Assembly: GCA_019096065.1 (NCBI GenBank)
Contig: JAGUCH010000003.1
Span: 5,208,001 to 5,272,000, forward strand
DNA: 64,000 nucleotides
Direction: 5' to 3'
Source of the DNA: Paracyclopina nana
Taxonomy: Eukaryota > Arthropoda > Copepoda > Cyclopoida > Cyclopettidae
The position numbers were made by a program, and so were the translations under genes. This document shows positions 22,101-33,589 of the stretch, in pieces. Position 1 is the first letter of the stretch; each line of letters opens with the position of its first letter. Under the pieces are notes generated by a model, which did not search any database, was not told where the DNA came from, and saw only the letters and a list, made by a program, of their open reading frames with translations.

Positions 22101-24814
22101 ACAGTTGGCTTCAGCGCATGTGCAACTGCTCGAGTCTAGTGACAAAATTGAGTGGGTCTCAACATTGCCATGGCATAGTGCTTTCTCGAGATTCTTTTTG
22201 GCCAAACCCCATACTCGAAATGACGAAAAACTATTTTTAGCCATCGTAGAGTTCCTCACGAGTTTTTTCAAAGCAGCTCCATCTGCCGTGGAAAAATTCG
22301 AGGAAACAATTGTCTCTGGTAAATCTAACTTGATCGACTTACTTGTGCGAGATGAGCCGAAAACTGGCATGGATCTGCTCTTGAAGGGACATGAAAAAGT
22401 GGGCGCATTTCTCATGGCAACCAAGCCTGTCAAAGGATTGGAGTCATATTTGGCTGAATCTATTAGGGACAATGACTTGAACGCTTGGAGCCTAAAAGTT
22501 TTGCTCAAGTACCAGCTCAAACTGAACAATGACCATCATACCAGTCGACTGCTGAGGATCGTTCTTAATGCCAAGACAAGCATATTCAACCAATCCTCTC
22601 GAATTCTTTACTCCCTGATGATTTTAAACAATCACTTTTTACAAAGCGAGCCACCCAAGAATCTGAATTGGCTGAATAGAATTCTAAGTCACAGAATAGG
22701 TGAGATTCGCGTTCTGGGATATCAAATATGTATGATTTTTGCTTCAACTGGTAACAGAGCAAACTTATTGGCTCCTGACACCAAGCTATGGCAGCAGTTC
22801 ATTGATGTAGTATTAGACAGGTCAGAATCGTGTCAAGCAAGAGAATTTGCCATGGCTACTCTCACCAATCTGCTTAAGCTGGTAAGTGATTTACAGTTGT
22901 TGATCTTGAAAGAAACTCATTGTGATCCTTTTCAGAGTGCTCAAGAAAATGCATTTTGGTTTGGGCCAACCATGAGGGAAGGAATAAGTGGCATTAGGTT
23001 AACCGGCGAAGCTTCCATGTCCCCATTTTTAGCATCAGTCAATTTTGAAGAGTCCACGAGTCGACTGTTTCATGCTTTTGGGAGCTCCAGCAAAAACTTA
23101 CACTTGAACGATGAAAGTGTACATCAACATTCAATTACATCTAGCGAAACATCTCACCTACCAGAACTTGAGGAAGCTCCAAGTGAATCTTTGGTAGCCT
23201 CGATCTTGGACTTCCTAGTACAAATCATTAAGATGGACACTGTAAGTTTGCCCATTCTCTGAGTGATTTTTTAATAAGTTCATTTTCTTCCAGGCTCCTC
23301 AAGATGATAAGTTCTCATCTTTGCCTTTACTGAAAAGTAGAACCTTTCCTGCAGCTTTGAGGGTTGCTCAAGATGTCAGCAGTAGAAGTGGCGACGAAGA
23401 TCTGAGTGCAACGATGACTTCGCTATGCAATTTTTTTTCAATTGCGCTCGCCAATTTCGATTGGGCATTTTCAGAGCTTGTTGCAAACGACAGGTGTGTT
23501 TGCCTGGCCATGCTTATTTCAACTTTTCACAACCTAGACTTGAGTCCTGACAGCCTCCTCACCACTCTCGCTCTTGTCGTAGCCAAGGACAAAGGCGATG
23601 CGTCCCTGTTCCAGCTTGTTCACAAATACCGTGGCTCTCTGCTTGAAATGGCTTTGAAAGCTGAAGATTGTGTCCAATTCTGTTCAGTGCTGTTTATTTA
23701 CCTACATAGAGAAAGACTACATGTTGAAAGTGCCATTGACGATTGGGATCCAAAATTGGTGGAAAGTCTTGCCAAAGTACTCATGGTGAGCAAGGACAAA
23801 GCCGCGCTGAAGAACATGTTCCTCGTCAGCTCTATTGCCCAAGAAGTAGTGTTAGAGGAGAAGCAAGTTTTGTCCCATTACGTTGACGCATTGGAAAAAA
23901 TGAACTCCAAAACTGTGGATGTCATTGATCTTCTAAATAATTTTTCTTTCAAGAATCCTGCAGGCCAGCAATTTCTCTGTGAAAGTTTTACTGTTCACAA
24001 GAAGATTGTCATCCTAGCTTCAAAAGCCATGAGCCAATTGATTGTATCGAATCCTGAGGGCAAGAAAACCCTAGTGGTCCTACTATGCAAGATTATTTCA
24101 TTGGTGTCAACCCTGACTGCCTGTTGTCCAGAAGCAAAGTCATGCATGGCATCAAATGTTGGCCTAGAACGGGGAAAAGCTTCAAGCATTTTGCAGGTGC
24201 TCGTTGAGCTTATAGTTGATGACAGCTTCGGGCAAAACATGATACGATCAAGAATCATAATTCCAAATGCATTCAGGATTCTGACTGCCTGCATGACCAG
24301 TGTCGAATGCCGTTCATGGCTGATAAGGAGCCCCAAATTCCTAAGCGTAAAGTGCATTCAAGATTTGGACAACCCAAGCCCAGATCCCATTAAGGAAACA
24401 TTGTGGTTAGACCTGCTGCTCTCCCTGACCACGTTCCCAGATGGGCAAATTTGGCTGGCAAAAAACAACGACATCATAGATGTGTTGGTGGGCAAAGCGA
24501 CCCATTCTGATTCATTGCCTTCTCTAGCAATATTGCGAAATCTCTCCTTCAACTCTGGAGCTAGGAAAAAGCTGCTTTTGCTGCCCAATTTTTTGGCACT
24601 CCTTACCCATTCAGTTTCGAGGGGTCAAAGGGGAATAAAATTGAGGCTAGCCTTGGCCAGCATTTGGGCCCTTAGCGCAAACTGTCATAAGGCAAAAGTG
24701 ACTCTCGGCCAAGCAGGAATACCAAAACAACTGGAGCAGCTCCTGAATGAGGATTGTGATGATGCGGCATTGATAGCTTCAGCGTACACCGTTCTGACCT
24801 CTTACCATAGTTAG
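19105..24814 (+). CDS. RTTN: Rotatin (centriole/ciliary basal body armadillo protein)
   Basis: Exons 19105-22881, 22936-23241 and 23294-24814 give about 1867 residues. The N-terminus (KLKSPILEIRIRALENIAQKL then LKLDELVEKTDCCAILTQWF) matches the rotatin N-terminal domain. The remainder is armadillo/HEAT-like helices with no enzyme motif. Rotatin (Ana3 in Drosophila) supports centriole elongation, centriole structure and ciliary basal bodies. The first exon is unusually long for this window at 3.8 kb. The 54-base intron 22882-22935 has no in-frame stop, so its retention would only add 18 residues; its GTAAGT donor and TTTTCAG acceptor make it a real intron. Human RTTN is about 2226 residues. 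Confidence 0.85.
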
Positions 24815-25044
24815 AAATATATCGATTCTCATGTAAACCAACTATAAGTTGTAAAGTACGTTGCTTGGTACGTAAAAATGTAGAAAAAAGTGCAATTCGT
24901 TCTTCTGCGAGGAATCAACAAAAATCAGGGCAAAGGAAAAACCTGAATCAATCATAGAGTTGAGTTACGTGGGCACTACTATTTTTTGTATGGTACGTTG
25001 GAGATTTTTAAAAGCCTCAATTTTTAGCATAAAGCATGTGCTCG

Positions 25045-25052
25045 TATATAAG
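25045..25052 (+). promoter_or_regulatory. TATA box of small secreted peptide gene
   Basis: TATATAAG lies about 30 bases upstream of a TCATTGG-like start region near 25078. A short 5' UTR exon then ends at a GTAAAT donor near 25122. The acceptor TTTCATTGCAG falls just before the coding exon. Confidence 0.55.
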
Positions 25053-25200
25053 CAAGCCTCTTAGGTACATGTCCACAGTTCATTGGTCCCAGTAGAAGAG
25101 GGAGCCTTAAAAACGAACGAAGGTAAATTATTACACAATTAAGGGCATTCCTAACTTATTAGGTGTTAAGAAAATATCCATACTTTCATTGCAGCGAAGA

Positions 25201-25425
25201 ATGAAGCTGATAATTTTGTCGATAATCGTGGCCATTGCTTTGGCTAAGCCACAGAGATATTCTGCGGAATCAAGAGAGTCTTTTGAATCTGGCAGATCAG
25301 TGGAATTTGGTAGATCTGTGGAAGAATTCTACCCAGGCTCCAACAGTGGATCCCGAAGGCCACCTGCGGGCATTCCAATCCCAAACATACCTGCTGTAAT
25401 TTCGTCATTGCTAAATCTTGGCTAA
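25201..25425 (+). CDS. Small secreted peptide (74 aa), unknown
   Basis: The ATG at 25201 follows a 3' splice site by six bases and opens a classic signal peptide (MKLIILSIIVAIALA, cleavage before KPQ). The mature part is Ser/Glu/Arg-rich with a short internal repeat (GRSVEFGRSVEEF) and a hydrophobic, Pro-rich C-terminus (IPIPNIPAVISSLLNLG). It has no Cys. A TATA box and a 5' UTR intron support it as a real, probably tissue-specific gene. I do not recognise the family; a cuticle or secreted antimicrobial-like peptide is possible. Confidence 0.65.
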   Translation: MKLIILSIIVAIALAKPQRYSAESRESFESGRSVEFGRSVEEFYPGSNSGSRRPPAGIPIPNIPAVISSLLNLG

Positions 25426-25600
25426 ATTGCTAGATTTAAAACGAGTTGTCGAAATATGCGTAGTCTTAGAGTAAACCTCATATCTGTTTAATGAGCATCC
25501 AAAATTATCAACTAACTTGTGAATAAATTAGTTCAACATCTAGATATTGATCAAGATATCTAAGGACAGTTGATTTTGGGAAATAAGAGCGTCTTACCAA

Positions 25601-26551
25601 CTAACCAGCTGGATTAGCAGGTTGTTTCAAAGACAAAAGGAGGCGCATCGTGAGAAGGCCACCGCTCTTATCTGCGATACGCTTTATTATGGCATCGCGA
25701 GCGACCATCCCGAGGTCATCTTCGGCCAAAGTTGCTTTGGGGATTTCAACGCTCTGGACATCGCCGCGATAAACCAGCTTTTCTGTCTGGAAAAATAAGA
25801 AAAGTGTTGTCACAATAGCTACTCAAATCGAAGAATGTACGTTACTTTGTCGCCACTGCAGAGAGTTATTTGGTAAAAATAGTGCGACGCTTCTTCGGAG
25901 CTTCCAATCAATTTGACCCAAGACAGCCAATGTCCATTTTCTCTCCTCCAACAATTCCAGACGAAGTGATGCTCTTTTATAGTCAGATAAAATGAAGGCC
26001 AATGATAGCTTCTTGAGAAGATGGCATCAGACAAAGTAGTTTCTGACGAGGAGTCAATTCCGTGCCCATTGATTGGAGTTTGGAAGCGGTAAGTTCTGTG
26101 GCCGCTCTTTGTGTGCTGCAGCAGACGAATGAAAGGAACCATTTGGTCGCAGCTTGAAATCGGACATTCCACAAGGCGATACAGACACTTCTCTTGGTGA
26201 GTATTCAAGGAGCCTGGCAACCGTTCCACGGCGCACCCATACTCTCTAAACTTGCATGCAGTGGGAAGGCTGGAAATTAACATAATGCCAATTTCATAGG
26301 GAAAAAGGCTGATTAAGTAGAGATACTTACAATGATGGATGGCTCTCTGACCAAATGGTCCGTTTGGAGCGAAGTGCGCTCTTGCAAATGGGACATTTTC
26401 TATCTCCAGATCTGCAACGGGTGCAGATCATATGACCTCGAACACAACGAAAAATCAGAGTACACCTAATTGGAACCTTGAGGCACTTCGAGCAACATTG
26501 CAAGGCTTTCTTGAGAGCTTCTTTCGTAAGAGTTGGGCGTTTAACTACCAT
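25601..26551 (-). CDS. RING finger protein with SIAH-type zinc finger
   Basis: Exons 26551-26331, 26269-25846 and 25786-25601 give 276 residues. Residues 18-60 form a C3HC4-like RING (CSKCLKVPIRCTLIFRCVRG then HMICTRC...CPIC). A SIAH/sina-type Cys-His block follows (ACKFREYGCAVERL...HQEKCLYRLVECP) and then a TRAF-like beta region. SIAH-like E3 ligases ubiquitinate bound substrates. The domain order and RING agree with that family; substrates are unknown. The start is uncertain: the frame is open upstream to 26725 without another ATG, so an extra 5' exon could exist. Confidence 0.7.
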
Positions 26552-27752
26552 ACTCGGAGGGTAAAAGTTAGTTTCAAATTGGTTAAAACTTGGAAGAAAC
26601 GCAACTGGCAACTGAAAGCCGGCATCAGCTCGACTGTTCTCGACTACTAGACATCCGAGGCTGGTTAGCTTTTCACCTTCGTCCCAGATTACTTGAGCAA
26701 AAAGCGTGCAAAATTGTAATATCAATTATGCTAAAAATCGATGTCGAAAACAGGCTTACAGATGTTATACGGTTCAAGAACAATACCTATTTAATAATAA
26801 ACCATTTTCGTTAATTAGTGGGACGGTGCGCATCTGATGAACCGAATTTCGCCAATTCTGATACGGCTCTATACCATAAAAAACGCTTCGCTCGGGTGCG
26901 CCATTTATATCATCTGAACTGAGCTCTGAGTAGACAGCACAGTGTCAATGACTCAGTGGCTCAAGCTCAACATTGAAACTTTGTTGGAAGTAGTGTAATA
27001 TTGAAGCAAAGATACAAAAGCGTTTCGGTAGAAAGCGTTTATCTTATTTTGTTCCACCATCTTGGAACTGGCCACTTTTTCATAGCACTTTTTCTCGAAC
27101 CACTACTTCGCACAACTTTTTATCGCTATTTGTCCACCATTTGCACAGGCCAAATTGAATTAAGATTTAACCATATTGCGGCATGCCATAAATTCCCATT
27201 ATTTCCTCAAATTCTATGCTGGCTTATGAGCCGGTTAAAGGGCACTAATCAAATGCGTAACCAAAAAGGCATAGCCAGCAGAAGACTAGAAGTAGAATCT
27301 AGCATAGTTGGTGTAAGCTAGAGATCTTCAATAAACTCAATAAATCAATAAATTGAATAAATCTTACTTAACAAATGATAATTGTATGCTCTAATGCACC
27401 TGATGCGATTCTTTTTTTTTTGAGTGCCGAGAATGATCTAGAGGCATTAATTTTCAACCCGATTTATATCATAGGATTGCATTTTTAAGTTTTAACTGAG
27501 TACTTCAAAAGTACGTAATATTTCCGATGCTAACTAGTCTTTCCCTTTTTTAAGTTAACGCCTTCAGCAAAAGTTAAGTTCCATCTGCATTTACGCACCT
27601 AGCTATTGCTCAACTGCTTTATAAAATAAAAAGGTGATGATAATAGTGATATAATATTTCTTTTATTCTTACATGATTGGAATTTTCCTATGTTGTCGAT
27701 GACGTTTCAAAAATATTTTGCTTGAGCTTTATAACGTTTTAGCTTCATCTTG
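26552..27752. other. Intergenic, no supported gene
   Basis: AT-rich stretch between the start of the RING/SIAH-like gene and the 3' end of CNPase, both on the minus strand. The frame at 27001-27321 (plus) has no ATG start and no recognisable domain. Confidence 0.5.
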
Positions 27753-29505
27753 CTAAAATTTTCCAAAACGTTTATGCTGCTTCGGTTTCAAATTTTGCTT
27801 TTGTGACTTGTGGTTGATAAAGGGCGTCTTGTCATAGTGACCAGTAAATAGAGCTTGAACGGACACAGAAAATTCAGGATATAACACCCACAAGTTGTCC
27901 TCATACTGTCTCAATACATCATTTGAGTCGGGCAACTGTACTTCTGATACGGGAGCTTTTTGTTTCTCAAAGGCTTCCTTTTCGGCCTTGACTATTTGCA
28001 GCAAGTCAATACCTGCATTGACAGCTTTTACCCCAGGAGCTGTGGCCAAGGTAATATGAGCTCTTCGCCCCAAACCAGGATTGGGATTGAATCTTTGATT
28101 GCCGTCACAAATGTCTAATGTAGTCTCTTCCAGGGTGAGGGGTTCTTTAAAGTCATCCTTATGAACGACTGTACTTCTTTGACAACCACGGCTCCATATT
28201 GATTGCCTCTGCGTAGATAATTTCTTTAGACTTTCGTCTTGGTCGTACATGTGTAATTGCTCCTCAGTGAGCTCAATTCGACACCCAAAAGTCTCTTTAG
28301 TGAGGAAATATCCAATGATCTTGATGCTTTGAACGCTGCCTAGATTGTTCCGAACAGCTTTTCGTTTATAATACTCTTTGGCTTCTTCGGAACGATTGGG
28401 ACCCATTCCGAAAAATCTTGCTGTGCAATGTAAAATATACTGATCTCCACTGACAAATGAATCACGGTTGTAATAATTCATGGCAGACTGAAAATTCAAC
28501 ATTGATGAATATTGAGCAAAGTTTTCTCTGAACTCGTCACATTTTTCGTAGATTCGCTTGAACAGTATATGTCCTCTGTCAATCAGAGCTCTGCTGTCGC
28601 CCGGGCTTAGGAACCATGCATAGTAAATTGGCACAATATTTTCATACTGCATTACTTTTCTCCTAAGCACTTCAAGATCAACTCCATGAGAGTTTTTCTG
28701 GGCAAGCTGCTCCGGATCAAGGCTCCATGGTGTTTGGGGTTCAATGACAATCACTTGATAAGTGTAAGGAGCCTTGTTGCTGTTGGAAAAGTACGCATTC
28801 AGTTCCCATGCTTGAACGTTAGTGTTATCAACTATGATGAGCCTTTTTCCAGCTTCACACGCATCTCTCATGGTAGATTGGCAGAGTGAATGTGCATCTT
28901 TCAGTCTTCCTGCATTGAATCTGTATATTCCATCGTCTCCAACGAAGAAATCATCCGCAGAGCAAATGACCGGCTCCAGATCCGAGTAGAACTTCTTGAT
29001 AGCCTTCACTAAAGTGGATTTGCCACTTCCAGGTAGCCCTCGAAGTGCCAAAACGGTTCTATTTTTCCTTATCCAATTTATCGTGTCTGGGTCATTGAGG
29101 ATGGCAAAATCAAGATATTCTAGATTCTTTTCCACTGTCGTCGCTCCTTCGACTTGGCTTGATTCTTCTCCAGCATCATCATTGCGAGATTGGGCCTCAA
29201 TCGCTTTTTTGTCATTAAGAGATTGGGCCTCAAGAGCAACCTCGATTGGAGGAAGATCTCCCTATAGAAAAAGACACAAATCAAAGAGATTGATGATTTA
29301 TCGACTGATAGCGAATACTTACAGAGCTAGACATTGGATCCAGTTCAAATGATTCCACTCTTGTTGATGATCTTTTTGACCAAAATGTGCGAACTCTTCG
29401 AAGTCCTCTGCGAAAAGAACTCACTGTCAGGTCAGCAAATGAACGAGTACTTCTGGACCGGTACAAGTTGTTATCAGCACTCGGCTTGCTCTGTAATTGT
29501 CCCAT
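27753..29505 (-). CDS. CNP: 2',3'-cyclic-nucleotide 3'-phosphodiesterase (CNPase)
   Basis: Two exons (29505-29323, 29261-27753) give 563 residues. Residues 136-144 are a P-loop (GLPGSGKST) of the polynucleotide-kinase-like domain. The CNPase 2H domain follows, with HCT (ILHCTARFFG, about residue 335) and HIT (RRAHITLAT, about residue 460) catalytic motifs and the family strings FGCRIELTEEQL and FTGHYDK. The enzyme opens 2',3'-cyclic nucleotides to 2'-nucleotides. The N-terminus MGQLQSK fits an N-myristoylation site. The C-terminus ends in basic residues and lacks the CaaX prenylation box of vertebrate myelin CNPase. A short repeat (EAQSLNDKKA/EAQSRNDDA) lies in the N-terminal linker. Confidence 0.88.
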
Positions 29506-29714
29506 ATTTCGCAATGCTTCGTCATGAACGCCTTTACTGCAAAAGGCTTTCTTTAATGGTAGTCAGGGCGACGTACTAGCCAACCTTGGTCAAGATGTCA
29601 AAAAGCATTGTCAATTTCACCATCTCAATGAAAATGACGTTAAAGAGACGGATTTTCTGACATTTCAGATTTTCTGAATAATTTTCTAGATTTGTTTACA
29701 TTCTAATTTCACCA

Positions 29715-30198
29715 TAGAGGTGTATCGGGCTCAGGCCCGAGCCCGAAAGCCCGATACCAATTTCTGGCCCGAGCTAAATAAGACCCCAGCCCGAGCCCGA
29801 CTCGGGCCGATTTACAGAAAGCCCGAATAAGCCCGAAGTCATTTTCAAAAAGCCCGAAGTGGCCCGAATGACATTTTTTAAAAATTCAAAACTTCAAAAA
29901 AACAATTGCTCCAGATTGTGAGCTTTAATATTGAGTTTGATTGTTAAGTATCCCTTCATTTGCATAACCTTCAGTAATTGATGAGAATTTCATAACAATA
30001 AAGTGATTTTTATTCAGATTTTTCCTGAAAAATTGTAGATTTTGTCTCGGCCCGAAAAGCCCGTAACATTTTTTGACTGGCCCGAAAAAGCCCGAAGCCT
30101 GAAAAAAAAGTTCAGGCCCGGCCCGACCCGACCCGAGTAATTTTTTGAAAGCCCGAGCCCGACCCGAGCCCGACATTTCTTGGCCCGATACACCTCTA
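29715..30198. mobile_element. hAT-type MITE of the GCCCGA family
   Basis: The ends are perfect 16-bp inverted repeats TAGAGGTGTATCGGGC / GCCCGATACACCTCTA, and an exact 8-bp target duplication TTTCACCA flanks both sides (29707-29714 and 30199-30206). Terminal repeats of this kind with 8-bp duplications indicate the hAT superfamily. Dozens of GCCCGA motifs in both halves, in mirrored orientation, surround an AT-rich core. No transposase. The intact duplication implies a fairly recent insertion, 210 bases upstream of the CNPase ATG. Confidence 0.9.
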
Positions 30199-30760
30199 TT
30201 TCACCACTGAAGTTCAATGTTACCAGATGAAGAATCACAAAAGCTATTTGGCTATTTAAAATCGATCGTTGTAAATGTGCTATGATACGCATGAATATCG
30301 TGGGCAACTGAAGTGAATATTTGTTTAATGTAGTTCAAGTTGATTTTCTTGTTTTTTGTGCTATTGATTGATGAATAACATAATGCTGAGTTACATATTG
30401 CCGGAAATAATGAAATTCAGTTTCAGTGCTCTTGCCGGAAACTAGGTCGACTGGATATAAAATATCCAGGCGAACTACCGGAAACACAGAAACGACGCGA
30501 AAGAGCTATTAGATTAGACTTTGAGGCCAAGACGGCAAGTCGACTCTCAGTATTTAAAATTGCTACTTCTAATGCTTTGAATTCGCGAGTTTTTTCCCAG
30601 ATATCAAACATATAACGAGCGCGCTTATCTGACAGCCTCTGACTCTCAGTTCTCAGTTCGAACTTCGTTACTTTACATTTAACTTATTGCAGCAATTCAT
30701 AACTCAAGAGGAAGTTGAGGAAAAAGCTATTAAACATGCTTTAAAGAAATGGTGCACGGT

Positions 30761-32021
30761 TTAAATGTATTCTTCGGTGATGGCTTCATCTTGAGCAATT
30801 TCTTTCTTAAGCATTCTACCGTCTAATTCTCCAATGTTCTTTGCAGGCCATCCATGAGGCTCCGACACCTTTAAATGTAAGAAGATGCATCTAAAAAAGT
30901 TAACTTAATTGTAATTCTGAGTTTTTACCTTGACTTTTAGGTCATCACTCGTCAAGATGTGGTCAGCACTTAGTCTTTTGGATGCCACGACTGATTTTCC
31001 TAGTTTTTGGAAGCAGGGCCTCTCGCACTGCAAAAACTCCTTGACTGGATTTCCTAGAGATTTTTCAAGAATCCTGATTGACTGAACCATCTGTCTAAAT
31101 TCTGCTGGATCAAGTGAGCACATGTGATCTGACCCTTTCATTGCTTTGTCAAGAGTAAAATGCCTTTCAATCACTTTTGCCCCTTTAGCAACTGCTCCTA
31201 GCGTTGGGATAAATCCAAGTTCGTGTCCAGAGTACCCTATGTGAATGTCCGGAAAGGAATTTTGATAGGCTTCAATGACGCTCAAATTAACATCTGAAAA
31301 GAGGTAAGTGAATGTTTATGGATAAGATATATTATTTTTAAGGTAAGCTAGTTTACCCTCAGGGCATGTGGGATAAGAACTGGTACATTGAAGGAGGACA
31401 AAGTTATTTCTGCTCTCGCGGTGTTTCTTGAACACGTCATAAATCTGCCTGACTTGATCAAAGTCCGACATTCCTGTTGAAATGACTGCACTGACATTGC
31501 TTAGCTTGGCCACTTTTTCAAGCAAAATGAAGTTATTGGAGTCCCCTGAGCCAATTTTCAGAAAAGGGACCTTCAGGATTTGTGTTAGAAAGTCCACTGA
31601 ATTGAGATCCATAGCTGAGGCAGTTAAAGGAATGATGACTTCTTCTTTGCAAAATGCTTGCAATTCTGCATATTGTTCCTTGGAAAATTCAAGAAACCTC
31701 TTATGCTCGCCATAGGTATTGCCAAAACTGTTGCTTGACTTGTATTCCCTATTCAGTGCCTTAATGGTAAATTTTTCTTCCAAGTCAGATTTTTGAAATT
31801 TCACAGCATCAGCTCCACATTGCTTAGCTTGCCAAATTAGTTCTTTAGCAATGCTTATGTCACCTGTAATTAGGCTTATAGTTCATTTGCCATTGCTATA
31901 TGCAACATAGTTGCGTCCACTTGCCTTGATGATTTTGTCCAATTTCTGCTATAACAAATGTGGGGTGTCCGTCACCAATCATTTTTCCTGGAGTCAGTTC
32001 CAGATCTGCTTTTGGACTCAT
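30761..32021 (-). CDS. NANS: Sialic acid (N-acylneuraminate-9-phosphate) synthase
   Basis: Four exons (32021-31925, 31863-31357, 31293-30929, 30868-30761) give 358 residues, as in human NANS (359). It has a NeuB-type TIM barrel (FVIAEIGQNHQG, GADAVKFQKS, FLKIGSGDSNN, LLQCTSSYP, HIGYSGHELG, ERHFTLDKAMKGSDH) and a C-terminal antifreeze/SAF-like domain from about residue 290 (KLGKSVVASKRL...LKVKVSEPHGWPAKNI). It condenses ManNAc-6-phosphate with PEP to make sialic acid 9-phosphate in the cytosol. Intron 1 begins with GC instead of GT (CAAG|GCAAGT), a known minor donor type. RPE follows upstream on the same strand. Confidence 0.93.
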
Positions 32022-32375
32022 AATGCTAAAATTGTGTTTTCCTTTTGTGCAGGTTTTGCTCTTTAGATTCAGAAGGGTTATTGGAGTAGCTCAGTTTGCT
32101 AGGTAGGATCAGGATCTGCTTTCATCCCCTCAAGTGAAACTAGAAGACCATGATGTATTGCGTGCTGCAAAGAATGTTTTTTGCTATCTTCAGTTTAAAG
32201 CCTGGCTCAATGAGGTTTATTTAAAGCATAGTTGCTGAGCCCAATTTTTTCAGTGGGTTCACACATTGTATAGGCATCTAGTATCTAAACTTGAACTTTT
32301 ATTGGATGGAAATGCTTGGAAGATCTGATCTGAGCTGATCTAAATTGTGCGAAAAAAGTGATTTTTTATAAAGCT

Positions 32376-33177
32376 TCAGGTTCTTGAAGAAATTTCTTGG
32401 CTGACAATTTCTCTAAGAGATTGTATGACCTTTGAAGGATCTTCAGCTTTCACCACAGCTGTACCTGACACAATCATGTTAGCACCAGCCTGAAAATTTA
32501 AAAAATCGTAAGCATGACATATCCACCTATCCAATCAAATTCTACTCACTTTGGCACATTCCATAATAGTGCCTGGCCCAACTCCCCCATCAACTTCAAT
32601 GTTGAGGGCAGGGTAGTGATCTCTCAGATATTTCACTTTGGGCATCATGTCGGACATGAATTTTTGCCCTCCAAAGCCTGGCTCAACAGTCATGATCAGG
32701 ACCATATCTGCCTCTTCCACATACTCTTCCACTGTACTGACAGGTGTATTTGGCTTCAGAGCAATGCCAACTCTCATTCCAGCCTCTTTCACTTGCCTGC
32801 AAAGCTCAAGTGGAATGTCCGTAGCCTCTATGTGAAATGTATATTGGTCTGCCCCAGCCTCTCTCATTGGTTCCACCCACTGAAAAAATAATATGACTTT
32901 GTTAACTCCTCTCTTTTAAATTACCCTAAGATTTTACTCTTTCTGGTTGAGCGACCATCATGTGCATGTCAAACATAGCTTTGGGGATTTTGGCCCTTAG
33001 GCATTTGACCACTGGAGCACCAAACGTGAGGTTAGGTACGAAGTGTCCATCCATAACATCCAAATGCAGATAGTCAGCTCCACAATCCAGCATTTTCTGA
33101 GACTCTGCAGCCAAGTTGGACAAGTCAGAGTTTAAAATGGACGGTCCGATCATGGCCTGGATGTGGTTGGACATCAT
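32376..33177 (-). CDS. RPE: Ribulose-phosphate 3-epimerase
   Basis: Three exons (33177-32938, 32879-32550, 32489-32376) give 227 residues, the usual length. A compact TIM barrel carries the family motifs [61 protein letters not shown] and [12 protein letters not shown]. The metal-binding His and Asp residues ([16 protein letters not shown]) are all present. It interconverts ribulose-5-phosphate and xylulose-5-phosphate in the pentose phosphate pathway. A second Met follows the first directly, so the start could be one residue later. Confidence 0.96.
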
Positions 33178-33589
33178 GTTGAAGATCTGTCAGAAAAATT
33201 GTTTGGAAGCCTTGCAATCAGGTGGTTTGCAGAAGTTGACCAAAAATAGACCAATCCTTGTTCTGTTAGCCTAAACCGTGCCAGATGAGTACTTGCAACT
33301 CATATGAAATGCAATATTTTGAAATTCATAAAATTAGGACAGCGACGCTTTTGTTCAATAACTAAAGGGCATTTGTATGATTATTTGATTGAGCAAAATT
33401 ATTTGTATATTTTGCTCCAAAAATTGTGGTGCAACGAATGGACTATTTTTTGTGAGTGGGTTTAATATAAAGGGACGCTAATTTTTTTTTGCATTTGATA
33501 ACAGCCCAAGACGACTTCCTATTTCTTATTTCCAAACACAGAATTTAGTGCTTTTGTACCCTTTCAGAATTGTTAGTTTATTTCAACAT

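Noticed and set aside
27001-27321. 106-residue plus-strand frame
   Set aside because: Starts from a non-ATG codon, has no domain, and lies in AT-rich intergenic DNA.
30423-30611. 62-residue minus-strand frame next to the GCCCGA MITE
   Set aside because: No domain and no splice signals in phase; shadow frame.
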